From: JADZAI01 sp047602465
Lineage (GTDB): Bacteria; Pseudomonadota; Alphaproteobacteria; Micropepsales; Micropepsaceae
Direction of reading: 5' to 3'
Length of the DNA: 64,000 nt
Assembly: GCA_047602465.1 (NCBI GenBank)
Contig: JASGHF010000001.1
Location: 62,001-126,000, forward strand
The notes under the pieces were generated by a model. That model was not told the DNA's origin. It worked only from the letters and a program-made list of their open reading frames with translations, and did not search any database. Position 1 is the first letter of the stretch. Each line of letters opens with the position of its first letter. A program made the position numbers and the translations under genes. Shown here piece after piece: positions 46,877-55,540 of this stretch.

Positions 46877-47686
46877 ATGTCCGACGCAACCGAACCCGCC
46901 GTGGATGAAGTCCTGCTCAACGTGACGCAGGAGGGCGTGGCGATGATCACGCTCAACCGTCCGCATGTGCACAACGCCTTCAATGCCGAGCTGGTGCAGA
47001 AGCTCAGCGCCATTCTCGACGACATCGAGGACCAGGACGGCATCCGCATCGTGCTGATCGACGGCGCGGGCAAGAGCTTCTCCGGCGGGGGTGATCTCGC
47101 CGCGATGCGCAAGGCCGCCGACCAGAGCGAAAGCGAAGTCCGCGACGAGTCCGGCGATTTCGCGCTGATGCTGATGAAGCTGCGCGCCCTGCGCCAGCCG
47201 ACCGTGGCGCTGGTTCATGGCGCGGCGCTGGCCGGCGGCACCGGCCTCGTGGCGGCCTGCGACATCGCGGTCGCCAGCGCCGATGCGATCTTCGGCCTCT
47301 CCGAAGTGCGCCTCGGCCTCATCCCGGCGGTGATCTCGCCTTATGTGGTCGAGGCCATCGGCCCGCGTGCTGCGCGCCGCTATTTCCTCACCGGCGAACG
47401 CTTCGGTGCGGAGGAGGCGCTGCGCCTCGGCCTTATCCAGGCCGTTGTTCCCGATGCGTCGGCGCTGGCGGGCGAAGGCGAACGCCTCGCTTCGCTGCTG
47501 CTGCAGGGCGCGCCGGGTGCGCTCGGCGCCGCCAAGGAACTGCTCGATCTCGTCACCTTCATGCCGATCGATGAAGACCTCGCCGAGGAAACCGTCGCGA
47601 TGATCGCCGAGCGCCGCGTTTCCGATGAAGCCAAGGAAGGCCTCTCCGCTTTCCTCGAAAAGCGCAAGCCGAACTGGGCCGTCTGA
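46877..47686 (+). CDS. Methylglutaconyl-CoA hydratase (enoyl-CoA hydratase family)
   Basis: A 269-residue crotonase-fold enzyme converting 3-methylglutaconyl-CoA to HMG-CoA. The oxyanion-hole segments are GAGKSFSGGGDLAAM and ALAGGTGLVAACDIAVA. One catalytic Glu is kept in GLSEVRLGLIP; the other usual Glu position (in GGTGL) is Gly, as in other bacterial members of this subgroup. Placement between the two MCC subunit genes gives the assignment. Its TGA stop shares one base with the MCC alpha ATG. Confidence 0.88.
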   Translation: MSDATEPAVDEVLLNVTQEGVAMITLNRPHVHNAFNAELVQKLSAILDDIEDQDGIRIVLIDGAGKSFSGGGDLAAMRKAADQSESEVRDESGDFALMLMKLRALRQPTVALVHGAALAGGTGLVAACDIAVASADAIFGLSEVRLGLIPAVISPYVVEAIGPRAARRYFLTGERFGAEEALRLGLIQAVVPDASALAGEGERLASLLLQGAPGALGAAKELLDLVTFMPIDEDLAEETVAMIAERRVSDEAKEGLSAFLEKRKPNWAV

Positions 47687-49635
47687 TGTTTTCATCCGTT
47701 CTCGTCGCCAACCGCGGAGAGATCGCGCTGCGCGTGATGCGCACGGCGAAGCGCATGGGCCTCAGGACCATCGCGGTCTATTCCGATGCCGACCGCCATG
47801 CCTGGCATGTCGCGGCGGCTGACGAGGCCGTTCATATCGGCGGTTCGGCGGCGGCGGATTCGTATCTGAAGATCGACGCCATCATCGATGCCGCGAAGCG
47901 CACCGGGGCGGAGGCGATCCATCCCGGCTATGGCTTCCTGTCGGAGCGCGCCGCCTTTGCGGAAGCCTGCGCGAAGGCGGGCATCGTCTTCGTCGGCCCG
48001 CCGGCCGATGCGATCCGCGCGATGGGCCTGAAGGACGCGGCCAAGGATATCGTCGGCAAAGCGGGCGTTCCGATCGTTCCTGGCTATCAGGGCGAGGACC
48101 AGTCGCTCGCCACGCTGTCGGCGGCGGCCACGAAGACCGGCTATCCGGTCCTCATCAAGGCGGTGGCGGGCGGCGGCGGCAAGGGCATGCGCAAGGTCGA
48201 GGCCGAAGCCGATTTCGCCAAGGCGCTGGAAGGCGCCCAGCGCGAGGCCAAGGCCGCCTTCGGCGACGACCGCGTGCTGATCGAGAAATTCGTCACCAAT
48301 CCGCGCCATGTCGAGGTGCAGGTCTTCGCCGACGCCCACGGCCACGCCGTCCACCTGTTCGAGCGCGACTGCTCGCTCCAGCGCCGCCACCAGAAGGTGA
48401 TCGAGGAAGCCCCCGCGCCGGGCATGAACGCGGAAACCCGCAACGCCATGGGGCAGGCGGCGGTCAACGCCGCGCTCGCCATCGGCTATCGCGGTGCAGG
48501 CACGGTGGAGTTCATCGTCGACGGTTCGCGCGGTCTCCGCCCCGACGGGTTTTTCTTCATGGAGATGAACACCCGCCTTCAGGTCGAGCATCCCGTCACG
48601 GAGGAGATCACCGGCCTCGACCTCGTCGAACTCCAGTTCCGCGTTGCGGCCGGCGAGAAACTGCCGCCGCAATCAGCGCTCGCCATCAATGGCCACGCGG
48701 TCGAGGCGCGCCTCTATGCCGAAGACCCGGCCAAAAATTTCCTCCCCTCCATCGGCACGCTCCGACGCCTCGGCCTGCCCGGCGGCGATATCCGCGTCGA
48801 TGCCGGGGTGCGCGAAGGCGATGCGGTTTCGATGTTCTACGATCCGATGATCGCCAAGGTCATCGCCCACGGCGCAACCCGCGACGAGGCGCGCCTGAAG
48901 CTCGCCCGCGCGATGGAGCAGGTCGAGGTCGCGGGCGTGAAGACCAACGCTGCTTTCGTCGCGAAATGCCTGCGCCACGAGGCGTTCGCGTCCGGCGACA
49001 TCGATACCGGCTTCATCGACCGCAACATGGCGGTCCTCGCGCCCAAGCCCGGCAAAGCCTCCGCAGAAGATCTCGCCATCGCGGCGCTCGGCGTCCTTGC
49101 CGCGTCGGCCCCCGCCATACGCGGTCCATGGGATGTGAACGACCGCTTCCGCATCGGCGGCGACGGCTTCGATCTCGTGCGCTTCGCCGGTGGCGACGTC
49201 AGGGTCCGCAACGGATCGGCGACGGTCGGCGACACCGCCGTCGCCATCGATGCGTGCCTCGCCGATGGCCGCCTGAAGGGCAGCGCCGATGGCGCAGGCT
49301 TCGATGTCTGGTTCGAGCAGTCGGGCGGAGCGGTCACGCTCATCCGCAACGGCGAAACGCGCGCTCTCGTAATGCACGATCCGTTCGATGTGGAAGAGGC
49401 GGGCGATGCGCGCGGCGGCGACATCATCGCGCCGATGCCGGGCAAGGTGATCCAGATGCTGGCCGAGCCGGGCAAGGCCGTCCGCAAGGGCGCGCCGCTG
49501 GCCGTGCTGGAAGCCATGAAGATGGAACACACGCTCACGGCGCCCGCTGACGCCAAGGTCGCCGAAGTGCTGGCCCGTGCCGGCGATCAGGTGACGGAAG
49601 GCACGCTGCTGGTCCGCTTCGCGCCCGAGGCTTGA
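47686..49635 (+). CDS. Methylcrotonoyl-CoA carboxylase alpha subunit
   Basis: A 649-residue biotin carboxylase/carrier subunit. Order: VLVANRGEIALRVMRTAKRM, ATP-grasp with AGGGGKGMRKV, MNTRLQVEHPVTEEITGLDL, a linker of about 120 residues and a biotinyl domain with the EAMKMEH site at Lys612. It is shorter and different in the linker from PccA in this window, in keeping with MCC. It is coupled to the hydratase gene (TGATG) and followed four bases later by a DUF1489 gene. Confidence 0.93.
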   Translation: MFSSVLVANRGEIALRVMRTAKRMGLRTIAVYSDADRHAWHVAAADEAVHIGGSAAADSYLKIDAIIDAAKRTGAEAIHPGYGFLSERAAFAEACAKAGIVFVGPPADAIRAMGLKDAAKDIVGKAGVPIVPGYQGEDQSLATLSAAATKTGYPVLIKAVAGGGGKGMRKVEAEADFAKALEGAQREAKAAFGDDRVLIEKFVTNPRHVEVQVFADAHGHAVHLFERDCSLQRRHQKVIEEAPAPGMNAETRNAMGQAAVNAALAIGYRGAGTVEFIVDGSRGLRPDGFFFMEMNTRLQVEHPVTEEITGLDLVELQFRVAAGEKLPPQSALAINGHAVEARLYAEDPAKNFLPSIGTLRRLGLPGGDIRVDAGVREGDAVSMFYDPMIAKVIAHGATRDEARLKLARAMEQVEVAGVKTNAAFVAKCLRHEAFASGDIDTGFIDRNMAVLAPKPGKASAEDLAIAALGVLAASAPAIRGPWDVNDRFRIGGDGFDLVRFAGGDVRVRNGSATVGDTAVAIDACLADGRLKGSADGAGFDVWFEQSGGAVTLIRNGETRALVMHDPFDVEEAGDARGGDIIAPMPGKVIQMLAEPGKAVRKGAPLAVLEAMKMEHTLTAPADAKVAEVLARAGDQVTEGTLLVRFAPEA

Positions 49636-49639
49636 GCGC

Positions 49640-50050
49640 ATGGCGCTGCACATCCTGAAGCTCTGCGTCGGCGTCGAGTCTCTTGAGGAACTGGCCGACT
49701 GGCAGGCCGGCCGCCTCAAGCAGATGAGCGGCAAGGTGAAACGGCTCAGTCACGTCACCCGCATGACGCCCAAGCGCCGCGACGAAATTCTCGACGGCGG
49801 CTCGCTCTACTGGGTCATCAAGGGCCAGATCGCGGCGCGCCAGCCCATCGTCGATCTCAAGCCCGCCGTGAAGAATGGCCGGCCGCACTGCGCCATCGTC
49901 TATGAGCCGGTGCTGATCCCGGTCGCGCGCCGTCTCTGCCGCGCCTTTCAGGGCTGGCGCTATCTCAAGCCCGAGGATGCGCCGGTCGATCTCCCGCGCG
50001 GCGTCAGCGGCGAACTGGGCGCCGAGCTGGCGAAGCTCGGCCTGCTCTAG
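49640..50050 (+). CDS. DUF1489 protein
   Basis: A 136-residue protein of the alphaproteobacterial family DUF1489. Family stretches are LHILKLCVGVESLEELADWQ, HVTRMTPKRRDEILDGGSLYWVIKG and VYEPVLIPVARRLCRAFQGWRYL. Function is unknown; members are small, cytoplasmic and basic in the middle. It is the last gene of the MCC run (four-base gap) but need not act in that pathway. Its TAG stop shares CTAG with the stop of convergent panC. Confidence 0.85.
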   Translation: MALHILKLCVGVESLEELADWQAGRLKQMSGKVKRLSHVTRMTPKRRDEILDGGSLYWVIKGQIAARQPIVDLKPAVKNGRPHCAIVYEPVLIPVARRLCRAFQGWRYLKPEDAPVDLPRGVSGELGAELAKLGLL

Positions 50051-50895
50051 ACGGCCATGTTGTCGATCAGCCGCGTCGCGCCGATGCGCACGGCGGCCAG
50101 CAGGCGGGCAGGGCGGCTCGTGTCATGCGCGGGGGCCAGCGTTTCGGCGTCCCGCAGCTCCAGATAGTCGATCTTGTCGAACCCGGCGGCCAGCAGTTCC
50201 CCGAACCCGAACGCCGTCGCATGGTCCGGCCGGTCGCCCTTGGCGATGCGGTCGATGACATCCAGCATCACGAGGTTCAGCTTCCCCGCGACCCTCCGTT
50301 CCGCCGCGCTCAGATACGCATTGCGCGACGACATCGCGAGGCCGTCCGGCTCCCGCAGGATCGGGGCGCCGACGATCCGCGTCGGAATGTCGAGATCGGC
50401 CACCATCCGGCGGATGACCGCGAGCTGCTGGTAGTCCTTCTCGCCGAATATAGCGAAGTCCGCACCCGCCTGGTTCAGCAGCTTGGCGACGACCACGGCG
50501 ACCCCGCCGAAGAAATGCGGCCGGAAATCCGTCTCCAGCCCCTCCGACGGCCCGCCCACCGACACGCCCGTGGCGAAGCCCTCGGGGTACATATCGTCCC
50601 GCTCCGGCGCGAAAATAAGGTCGGCCACCCCGGCCCCCGCCAGCATCCCGGCATCGGCGACGAGGTTCCGGGGATAGCGGTCGAAATCTTCATGCGGCGC
50701 GAACTGCGTGGGGTTCACGAAGATCGAATAGACCACCGCCGCATCCTCCGCCCGGGCCAGCCGCCCAAGCGAGACATGCCCCTCATGCAGCGCCCCCATG
50801 GTCGGCACAAAGCCGATTTTCCGCCCTTTGGCGCGCAACTCGGCCACCAGACGGCGCAAATCCGCGACGGAGCGGGCGATGGGCAGGTCGGTCAT
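50047..50895 (-). CDS. panC: Pantothenate synthetase
   Basis: PanC, 282 residues from the ATG at 50895 (MTDLPIARSVADLRRLVAEL), joins pantoate and beta-alanine with ATP. The HIGH-like motif PTMGALHEGH is at about 29-38, FVNPTQFAPHEDFDRYPR follows, and FGEKDYQQLAVIRRM and MSSRNAYLSAAER complete the active site. An in-frame start further upstream would run into the putA 5' region and is rejected. Coenzyme A synthesis fits the CoA-rich neighbourhood but the gene stands alone on its strand; panB is not in the window. Confidence 0.93.
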   Translation of the reverse strand: MTDLPIARSVADLRRLVAELRAKGRKIGFVPTMGALHEGHVSLGRLARAEDAAVVYSIFVNPTQFAPHEDFDRYPRNLVADAGMLAGAGVADLIFAPERDDMYPEGFATGVSVGGPSEGLETDFRPHFFGGVAVVVAKLLNQAGADFAIFGEKDYQQLAVIRRMVADLDIPTRIVGAPILREPDGLAMSSRNAYLSAAERRVAGKLNLVMLDVIDRIAKGDRPDHATAFGFGELLAAGFDKIDYLELRDAETLAPAHDTSRPARLLAAVRIGATRLIDNMAV

Positions 50896-50971
50896 GGGCC
50901 GGTCCACGGGGTTGTCATCGGCTTCTCTTAGCGAAGCCCCGCGCGGCCCGCTAGAATGGGCGAAACGGCCC

Positions 50972-53900
50972 ATGGATTCTGACCGCATGTCTCTCGCCGC
51001 CAAGCGCGCCCGCCTGACCGACCTCTACCTCGCCGACGAAGGCACCCTTGCCGCCGGCCTCATGGAAGCCGCCCGCTTCTCGCCCGACGAGGCCGCGCAG
51101 GTCGACCGCACCGCCCGCGACCTCGTCACCAAAATCCGCGCCGGCCGCCGCGATGGCGGCATCGACGCCTTCCTCCAGGAATACTCGCTGACCAGCGAGG
51201 AGGGCGTCGCCCTCATGTGCCTCGCCGAGGCATTGCTGCGCGTCCCCGACGCCGCGACCGCCGACAAGCTCATCAAGGACAAGATTGGTGCGGCCGACTG
51301 GGAACGCCATCGCGGCCAGTCGGATAGCACCTTCGTCAACGCCTCCACCTGGGGGCTGATGCTGACGGGCAAGGTTCTGAAGCTGGAAGACAGCGCCGCC
51401 GCCCGCTGGACCGGCGCGCTCCGCCGCGCCGTCACGCGCTCGGGCGAGCCGGTCATCCGCCAGGCGATGACCTACGCCATGCGCATCATGGGCGGCCAGT
51501 TCGTCCTTGGACGGACGATCAAGGAGGCGCTCGGCAAGGCGCAGGACGGGAAGGGCGCGCTCTACCGCTATTCCTTCGACATGCTGGGCGAGGCCGCCTT
51601 CACGCGCGAAGACGCCGCGCGCTATCTCCTCGCCTACGAAAAGGCGCTGGACGCCGTGGTCGCGGGCGCGAAGCCCGGCTCGCTCGCCGAGCGGCCCAGC
51701 CTGTCGGTGAAGCTCTCGGCGCTCCATCCGCGCTACGAGATCTTCCGCAAGACGCAGATCATGGACGAGCTTCTGCCTCAGGTCGCCGCGCTCGCCGCGC
51801 GCGCCAAAGGCCACGGCATCGCCCTCACCATCGATGCGGAGGAGGCGGAACGCCTCGAACTCTCGCTCGATCTCTTCGAGGCGCTGGCCCGCGATTCAAC
51901 GCTCGCGGGCTGGGACGGCCTCGGCCTCGCGGTGCAGGCCTATCAGAAGCGCGCGCCCGCCGTGCTGGCGTGGCTTCAGGAACTGGCGCAGGCGACGGGC
52001 CGCCAGCTTCCTGTTCGCCTCGTGAAAGGCGCCTATTGGGACAGCGAGGTGAAACGCGCCCAGGAACTCGGCCATCCCGGCTATCCCGTCTTCACGCGCA
52101 AGCAGACGACCGACGTCTCCTATCTCGCCTGCATGCGCCAGATGCTGAACGCGGGCGATGCGTTCTATCCGCAATTCGCCACCCACAACGCGCACACCGT
52201 CGCCTCGGCGCTGGTGCTGGGGCAGGGCAAGACATTCGAGTTCCAGCGCCTGCACGGCATGGGCGCGCCGCTCTACGACACGCTGGTCGCCGACAAGGCG
52301 AACGGCCGTCCGTGCCGCGTCTATGCCCCGGTCGGCAGCCATGAGGATCTGCTCGCCTATCTCGTCCGCCGCCTGCTCGAAAACGGCGCGAACACCTCGT
52401 TCGTCAACCGTCTTGCCGACGATGAAGCGCCCATCGCCGACATCATCGCCGATCCGGTGACGGCGCTCGCGGCGATGGAGGTGAAACCCCATCCGCGCAT
52501 TCCGCTGCCCTCCGGCATCTTCTCGCCGCGCCTCAACTCGCGCGGCGCCCTCATCGCCGACATGCCGGTGCGCGAACGGCTCATCGCCGACATCGACAAG
52601 GCGATGGCGGCGCCCATCCATGCGCGCCCGGTCATCGCCGGCAAGGCGACCGGCGGCGCGGCGGAAGCCATCCGCAATCCCGCCCGCCGCGACCAGATCG
52701 TCGGCCAGGTCTCGGTCGCCACGCCGCACGACATCTCCGCCGCCATCGACGCCGCCGTGAAGGCGCAGCCGGCCTGGGACGGCGAGGGCGGCCTCGCCCG
52801 CGCCACGCTGCTGGAGAAGACCGCCGATCTGTTCGAGCGCGACCGCGCGCTGCTCATCGGCCTCTGCATCCGCGAGGCCGGCAAGACGCTGGCGAACGGC
52901 ATCTCCGATGTGCGCGAGGCGATCGACTTCCTGCGTTACTACGCCGCCGGTGCGCGCCGCGAATTCGGCGCGCCGGATGTCCTTCCCGGCCCGACAGGCG
53001 AGCGCAACACGATCGCCCTTCACGGCCGCGGCGTCTTCGCCTGCATCTCGCCGTGGAATTTCCCGGCCGCCATCTTCACCGGACAGGTCGCGGCCGCGCT
53101 CGCCGCCGGCAATGGCGTCATCGCCAAACCGGCGGAGCAGACCCCGCTCATCGCCGCCGCCATCGTGAAGCTCTTCCACGAAGCCGGCGTCCCGCCCGCG
53201 ATCCTCAGCCTCACGCCGGGCGACGGCGCGGTCGGCGCGGCGCTCACCGGCGATCCGCGCATCGCGGGCGTCATCTTCACCGGCTCCACCGAGGTCGCGC
53301 GTCTCATCAACCGCAAGCTGGCGGAACGCGACGGCCCCATCGCCACGCTCATCGCCGAAACCGGCGGCCTCAACGCGATGATCGCGGATTCCACCGCGCT
53401 GCCGGAACAGCTTGTCCGCGATGCGCTGACCGCCGCCTTCGACAGCGCGGGCCAGCGCTGCTCGGCGCTCCGCGTCCTCTTCGTGCAAGACCGCATCGCC
53501 GACCGCGTCATCAAGATGCTGGGCGGCGCGATGGATGAACTCATCACCGGCGATCCGTGGAAGCTCGAAACCGATATCGGCCCGGTCATCGACGCCGATG
53601 CGCTGAAGATGCTGGAAGACCATGCCGCCCGCATGGACCGCGAAGCCAGACCCATCGCCAAAGGGCGCATCGCCGCCGGGGCGGACGGCTTCTTCTTCGC
53701 CCCGCGCGCCTACGAGATCGACGGCATCCAGCGGCTCACGCGCGAAACCTTCGGCCCCATCCTGCATGTCGTGCGCTACAAGGGCGACGATCTCGCCAGG
53801 GTCTGCGACGCCATCAACGCCACCGGCTATGGCCTGACGCTCGGCGTCCATTCGCGCATCGCCGCGACGGCGGACGAAGTCGTCGCGCGCATCAAGGCCG

Positions 53901-54100
53901 GCAATATCTATGTGAACCGCAACCAGGTCGGCGCGGTGGTCGAGGCCCAGCCCTTCGGCGGCGAGGGCCTCTCCGGCACCGGGCCAAAGGCCGGCGGTCC
54001 GCATTATCTCGCGCGTCTCGCCACCGAACGCACCGTCTCGGTCAACACCACGGCGGCCGGCGGCAACGCCTCGCTGCTCTCGCTGGCCGACGGTCCTTGA
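50972..54100 (+). CDS. putA: Bifunctional proline dehydrogenase/delta-1-pyrroline-5-carboxylate dehydrogenase
   Basis: PutA, 1042 residues from 50972 (an ATG at 50987 is an alternative). It converts proline to glutamate. The proline dehydrogenase barrel covers about 120-480 (LSVKLSALHPRYE, LVKGAYWDSEVKRAQELGHP, FATHNAHTV). The aldehyde dehydrogenase covers about 515-1010 with ISPWNFPAAIF, IAETGGLNAMI and catalytic Cys830 in AGQRCSALR. There is no N-terminal ribbon-helix-helix domain, so this is the short PutA that does not act as a repressor. No Lrp/PutR-like regulator is adjacent. Confidence 0.95.
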   Translation: MDSDRMSLAAKRARLTDLYLADEGTLAAGLMEAARFSPDEAAQVDRTARDLVTKIRAGRRDGGIDAFLQEYSLTSEEGVALMCLAEALLRVPDAATADKLIKDKIGAADWERHRGQSDSTFVNASTWGLMLTGKVLKLEDSAAARWTGALRRAVTRSGEPVIRQAMTYAMRIMGGQFVLGRTIKEALGKAQDGKGALYRYSFDMLGEAAFTREDAARYLLAYEKALDAVVAGAKPGSLAERPSLSVKLSALHPRYEIFRKTQIMDELLPQVAALAARAKGHGIALTIDAEEAERLELSLDLFEALARDSTLAGWDGLGLAVQAYQKRAPAVLAWLQELAQATGRQLPVRLVKGAYWDSEVKRAQELGHPGYPVFTRKQTTDVSYLACMRQMLNAGDAFYPQFATHNAHTVASALVLGQGKTFEFQRLHGMGAPLYDTLVADKANGRPCRVYAPVGSHEDLLAYLVRRLLENGANTSFVNRLADDEAPIADIIADPVTALAAMEVKPHPRIPLPSGIFSPRLNSRGALIADMPVRERLIADIDKAMAAPIHARPVIAGKATGGAAEAIRNPARRDQIVGQVSVATPHDISAAIDAAVKAQPAWDGEGGLARATLLEKTADLFERDRALLIGLCIREAGKTLANGISDVREAIDFLRYYAAGARREFGAPDVLPGPTGERNTIALHGRGVFACISPWNFPAAIFTGQVAAALAAGNGVIAKPAEQTPLIAAAIVKLFHEAGVPPAILSLTPGDGAVGAALTGDPRIAGVIFTGSTEVARLINRKLAERDGPIATLIAETGGLNAMIADSTALPEQLVRDALTAAFDSAGQRCSALRVLFVQDRIADRVIKMLGGAMDELITGDPWKLETDIGPVIDADALKMLEDHAARMDREARPIAKGRIAAGADGFFFAPRAYEIDGIQRLTRETFGPILHVVRYKGDDLARVCDAINATGYGLTLGVHSRIAATADEVVARIKAGNIYVNRNQVGAVVEAQPFGGEGLSGTGPKAGGPHYLARLATERTVSVNTTAAGGNASLLSLADGP

Positions 54101-54134
54101 AGCATAGGTGTGGCGGGACAATTTTAGACGCACC

Positions 54135-54854
54135 ATGACCGGCAAGCCGACGCTCCCGACAGGCAAACCCGCCTCGAAATCCGTCTCGGCGTTTCTCGAC
54201 GCGATGGCGAAGGCGCCCGCGATCCGGGCCTCCGGCTCGGCGGGCCGCCTCGTCTTCGCGCTCGACGCCACGATGAGCCGCCAGCCCACCTGGGCGCTGG
54301 CGCGCAAGGTCCAGGGCGAAATGTTCGAAGCCGCGGCTCAGGCGCGCGGCGGCCTTCAGGTCCAGCTCGTCTCGTTTCGCGGCATGGGCGAGTTCGACGT
54401 GCGCGCCTGGACAGCCGACGCCAAGGCGCTGAAGGCCGCCATGACGGGCTATGGCTGTCGCGGCGGCTTCACGCAGATCGAGCGCACTCTGGCGCACGCC
54501 GCTGCGGAGACTGCCCGCAACAAGGTCCACGCGCTCGTCTTCGTCGGCGATGCGCTGGAAGAAGATGCCGACGCCGTCTGCGCCGCAGCAGGCAAGCTCA
54601 GCCTCGGCGGCGTTCCGGCCTTCATGTTCCAGGAAGGCGCGAACGCGAAGGCCGAGGCCATCTTCCGCGAGGTCGCGCGCCTCACGCGCGGCGCCTATGC
54701 GGCGTTCGACGCCAGCGCCGCCGGCACGCTCGCCGAACTGCTGCGCGCGGTCGCGGTCTATGCCTCGGGCGGCGCGAAGGCGCTGGCCGATCACGCCCGG
54801 GGCGCGGGACAGCTCGTCCGTCAGATCGCCAACCAGATGGGCGGCGCGCGGTGA
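54135..54854 (+). CDS. VWA-like domain protein
   Basis: A 239-residue protein with a von Willebrand A-like fold. Residue stretch LVFALDATMSRQPTWALARK has a DxTxS form of the MIDAS metal site, and HALVFVGDALEEDADAVCAAAGKL fits a later strand-helix unit. Short TGKPTLPTGKPASKS repeats lie at the N-terminus. The ATG at 54135 is the best start. It overlaps the J-domain gene by four bases (GTGA); the same pair occurs in other alphaproteobacteria. Role unknown. Confidence 0.75.
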   Translation: MTGKPTLPTGKPASKSVSAFLDAMAKAPAIRASGSAGRLVFALDATMSRQPTWALARKVQGEMFEAAAQARGGLQVQLVSFRGMGEFDVRAWTADAKALKAAMTGYGCRGGFTQIERTLAHAAAETARNKVHALVFVGDALEEDADAVCAAAGKLSLGGVPAFMFQEGANAKAEAIFREVARLTRGAYAAFDASAAGTLAELLRAVAVYASGGAKALADHARGAGQLVRQIANQMGGAR

Positions 54855-55534
54855 TCTATCTGTTCGGCGGCATGGCGGTTCTGGTGGCGGGCCTGATCCT
54901 GTTCCGCACGCTCGCCAATATGGACCCGGCGCGCCTTGCCCGCTTCGTGCGATGGGTCGGCATCGCCGTTCTGGTCGCTGCCGGCCTCTTCCTGCTGACG
55001 CGCGAGGCGGTCTTTCCTGCGCTCATCGCGCTCGGGTTCGCGGCGTTTCTTCGCTATCAGGCGGCCCACGGCTGGCGTCTGGCGAGCCGGGGCGGGGCCA
55101 AACCCACCGCCGGCCAGACGTCGCGCGTCCTGACGGCCTATCTCGACATGACGCTGGACCACGCCACCGGCGAGACCAGCGGGCTGGTGCTGCAGGGCCG
55201 CTCCAAGGGGCGCCGCCTTTCGGAGATGACGGTGAAGGATCTCCTCGCGCTGCTGGCTGAGCTTCGCGTCGAGGATCCCGACGGGGCGCAACTGCTCGAT
55301 GCCTATCTGGCGCGGGTCCATCCGGGTGCGGATCATCAGCCCCCGCCGCGCTCATCCGGCAGCGGCATGAGCGTGGACGAAGCGCTCGACATTCTGGGGC
55401 TGGACGCAGGGGCGACAGAGGCCGATATCCGCGATGCCCACCGCCGTCTGATGCAGCAGCTGCATCCCGATCGCGGCGGCACGGATTATCTCGCCGCGAA
55501 GATCAACGCGGCCCGCGACGCCCTGCTGGGATAG
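54851..55534 (+). CDS. Membrane-anchored J-domain protein
   Basis: A 227-residue protein with GTG start at 54851. Two or three hydrophobic segments fill residues 1-70. A central domain (about 85-150) of unknown type precedes a C-terminal J-domain (about 173-227) with LMQQLHPDRGGTDYLAAKIN containing the HPD motif that stimulates Hsp70 ATPase. The layout is like TIM14/DjlA-type anchored co-chaperones. It is coupled to the VWA-like gene. Its stop is six bases from that of the convergent carboxypeptidase gene. Confidence 0.85.
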   Translation: MIYLFGGMAVLVAGLILFRTLANMDPARLARFVRWVGIAVLVAAGLFLLTREAVFPALIALGFAAFLRYQAAHGWRLASRGGAKPTAGQTSRVLTAYLDMTLDHATGETSGLVLQGRSKGRRLSEMTVKDLLALLAELRVEDPDGAQLLDAYLARVHPGADHQPPPRSSGSGMSVDEALDILGLDAGATEADIRDAHRRLMQQLHPDRGGTDYLAAKINAARDALLG

Positions 55535-55540
55535 GCGGGC

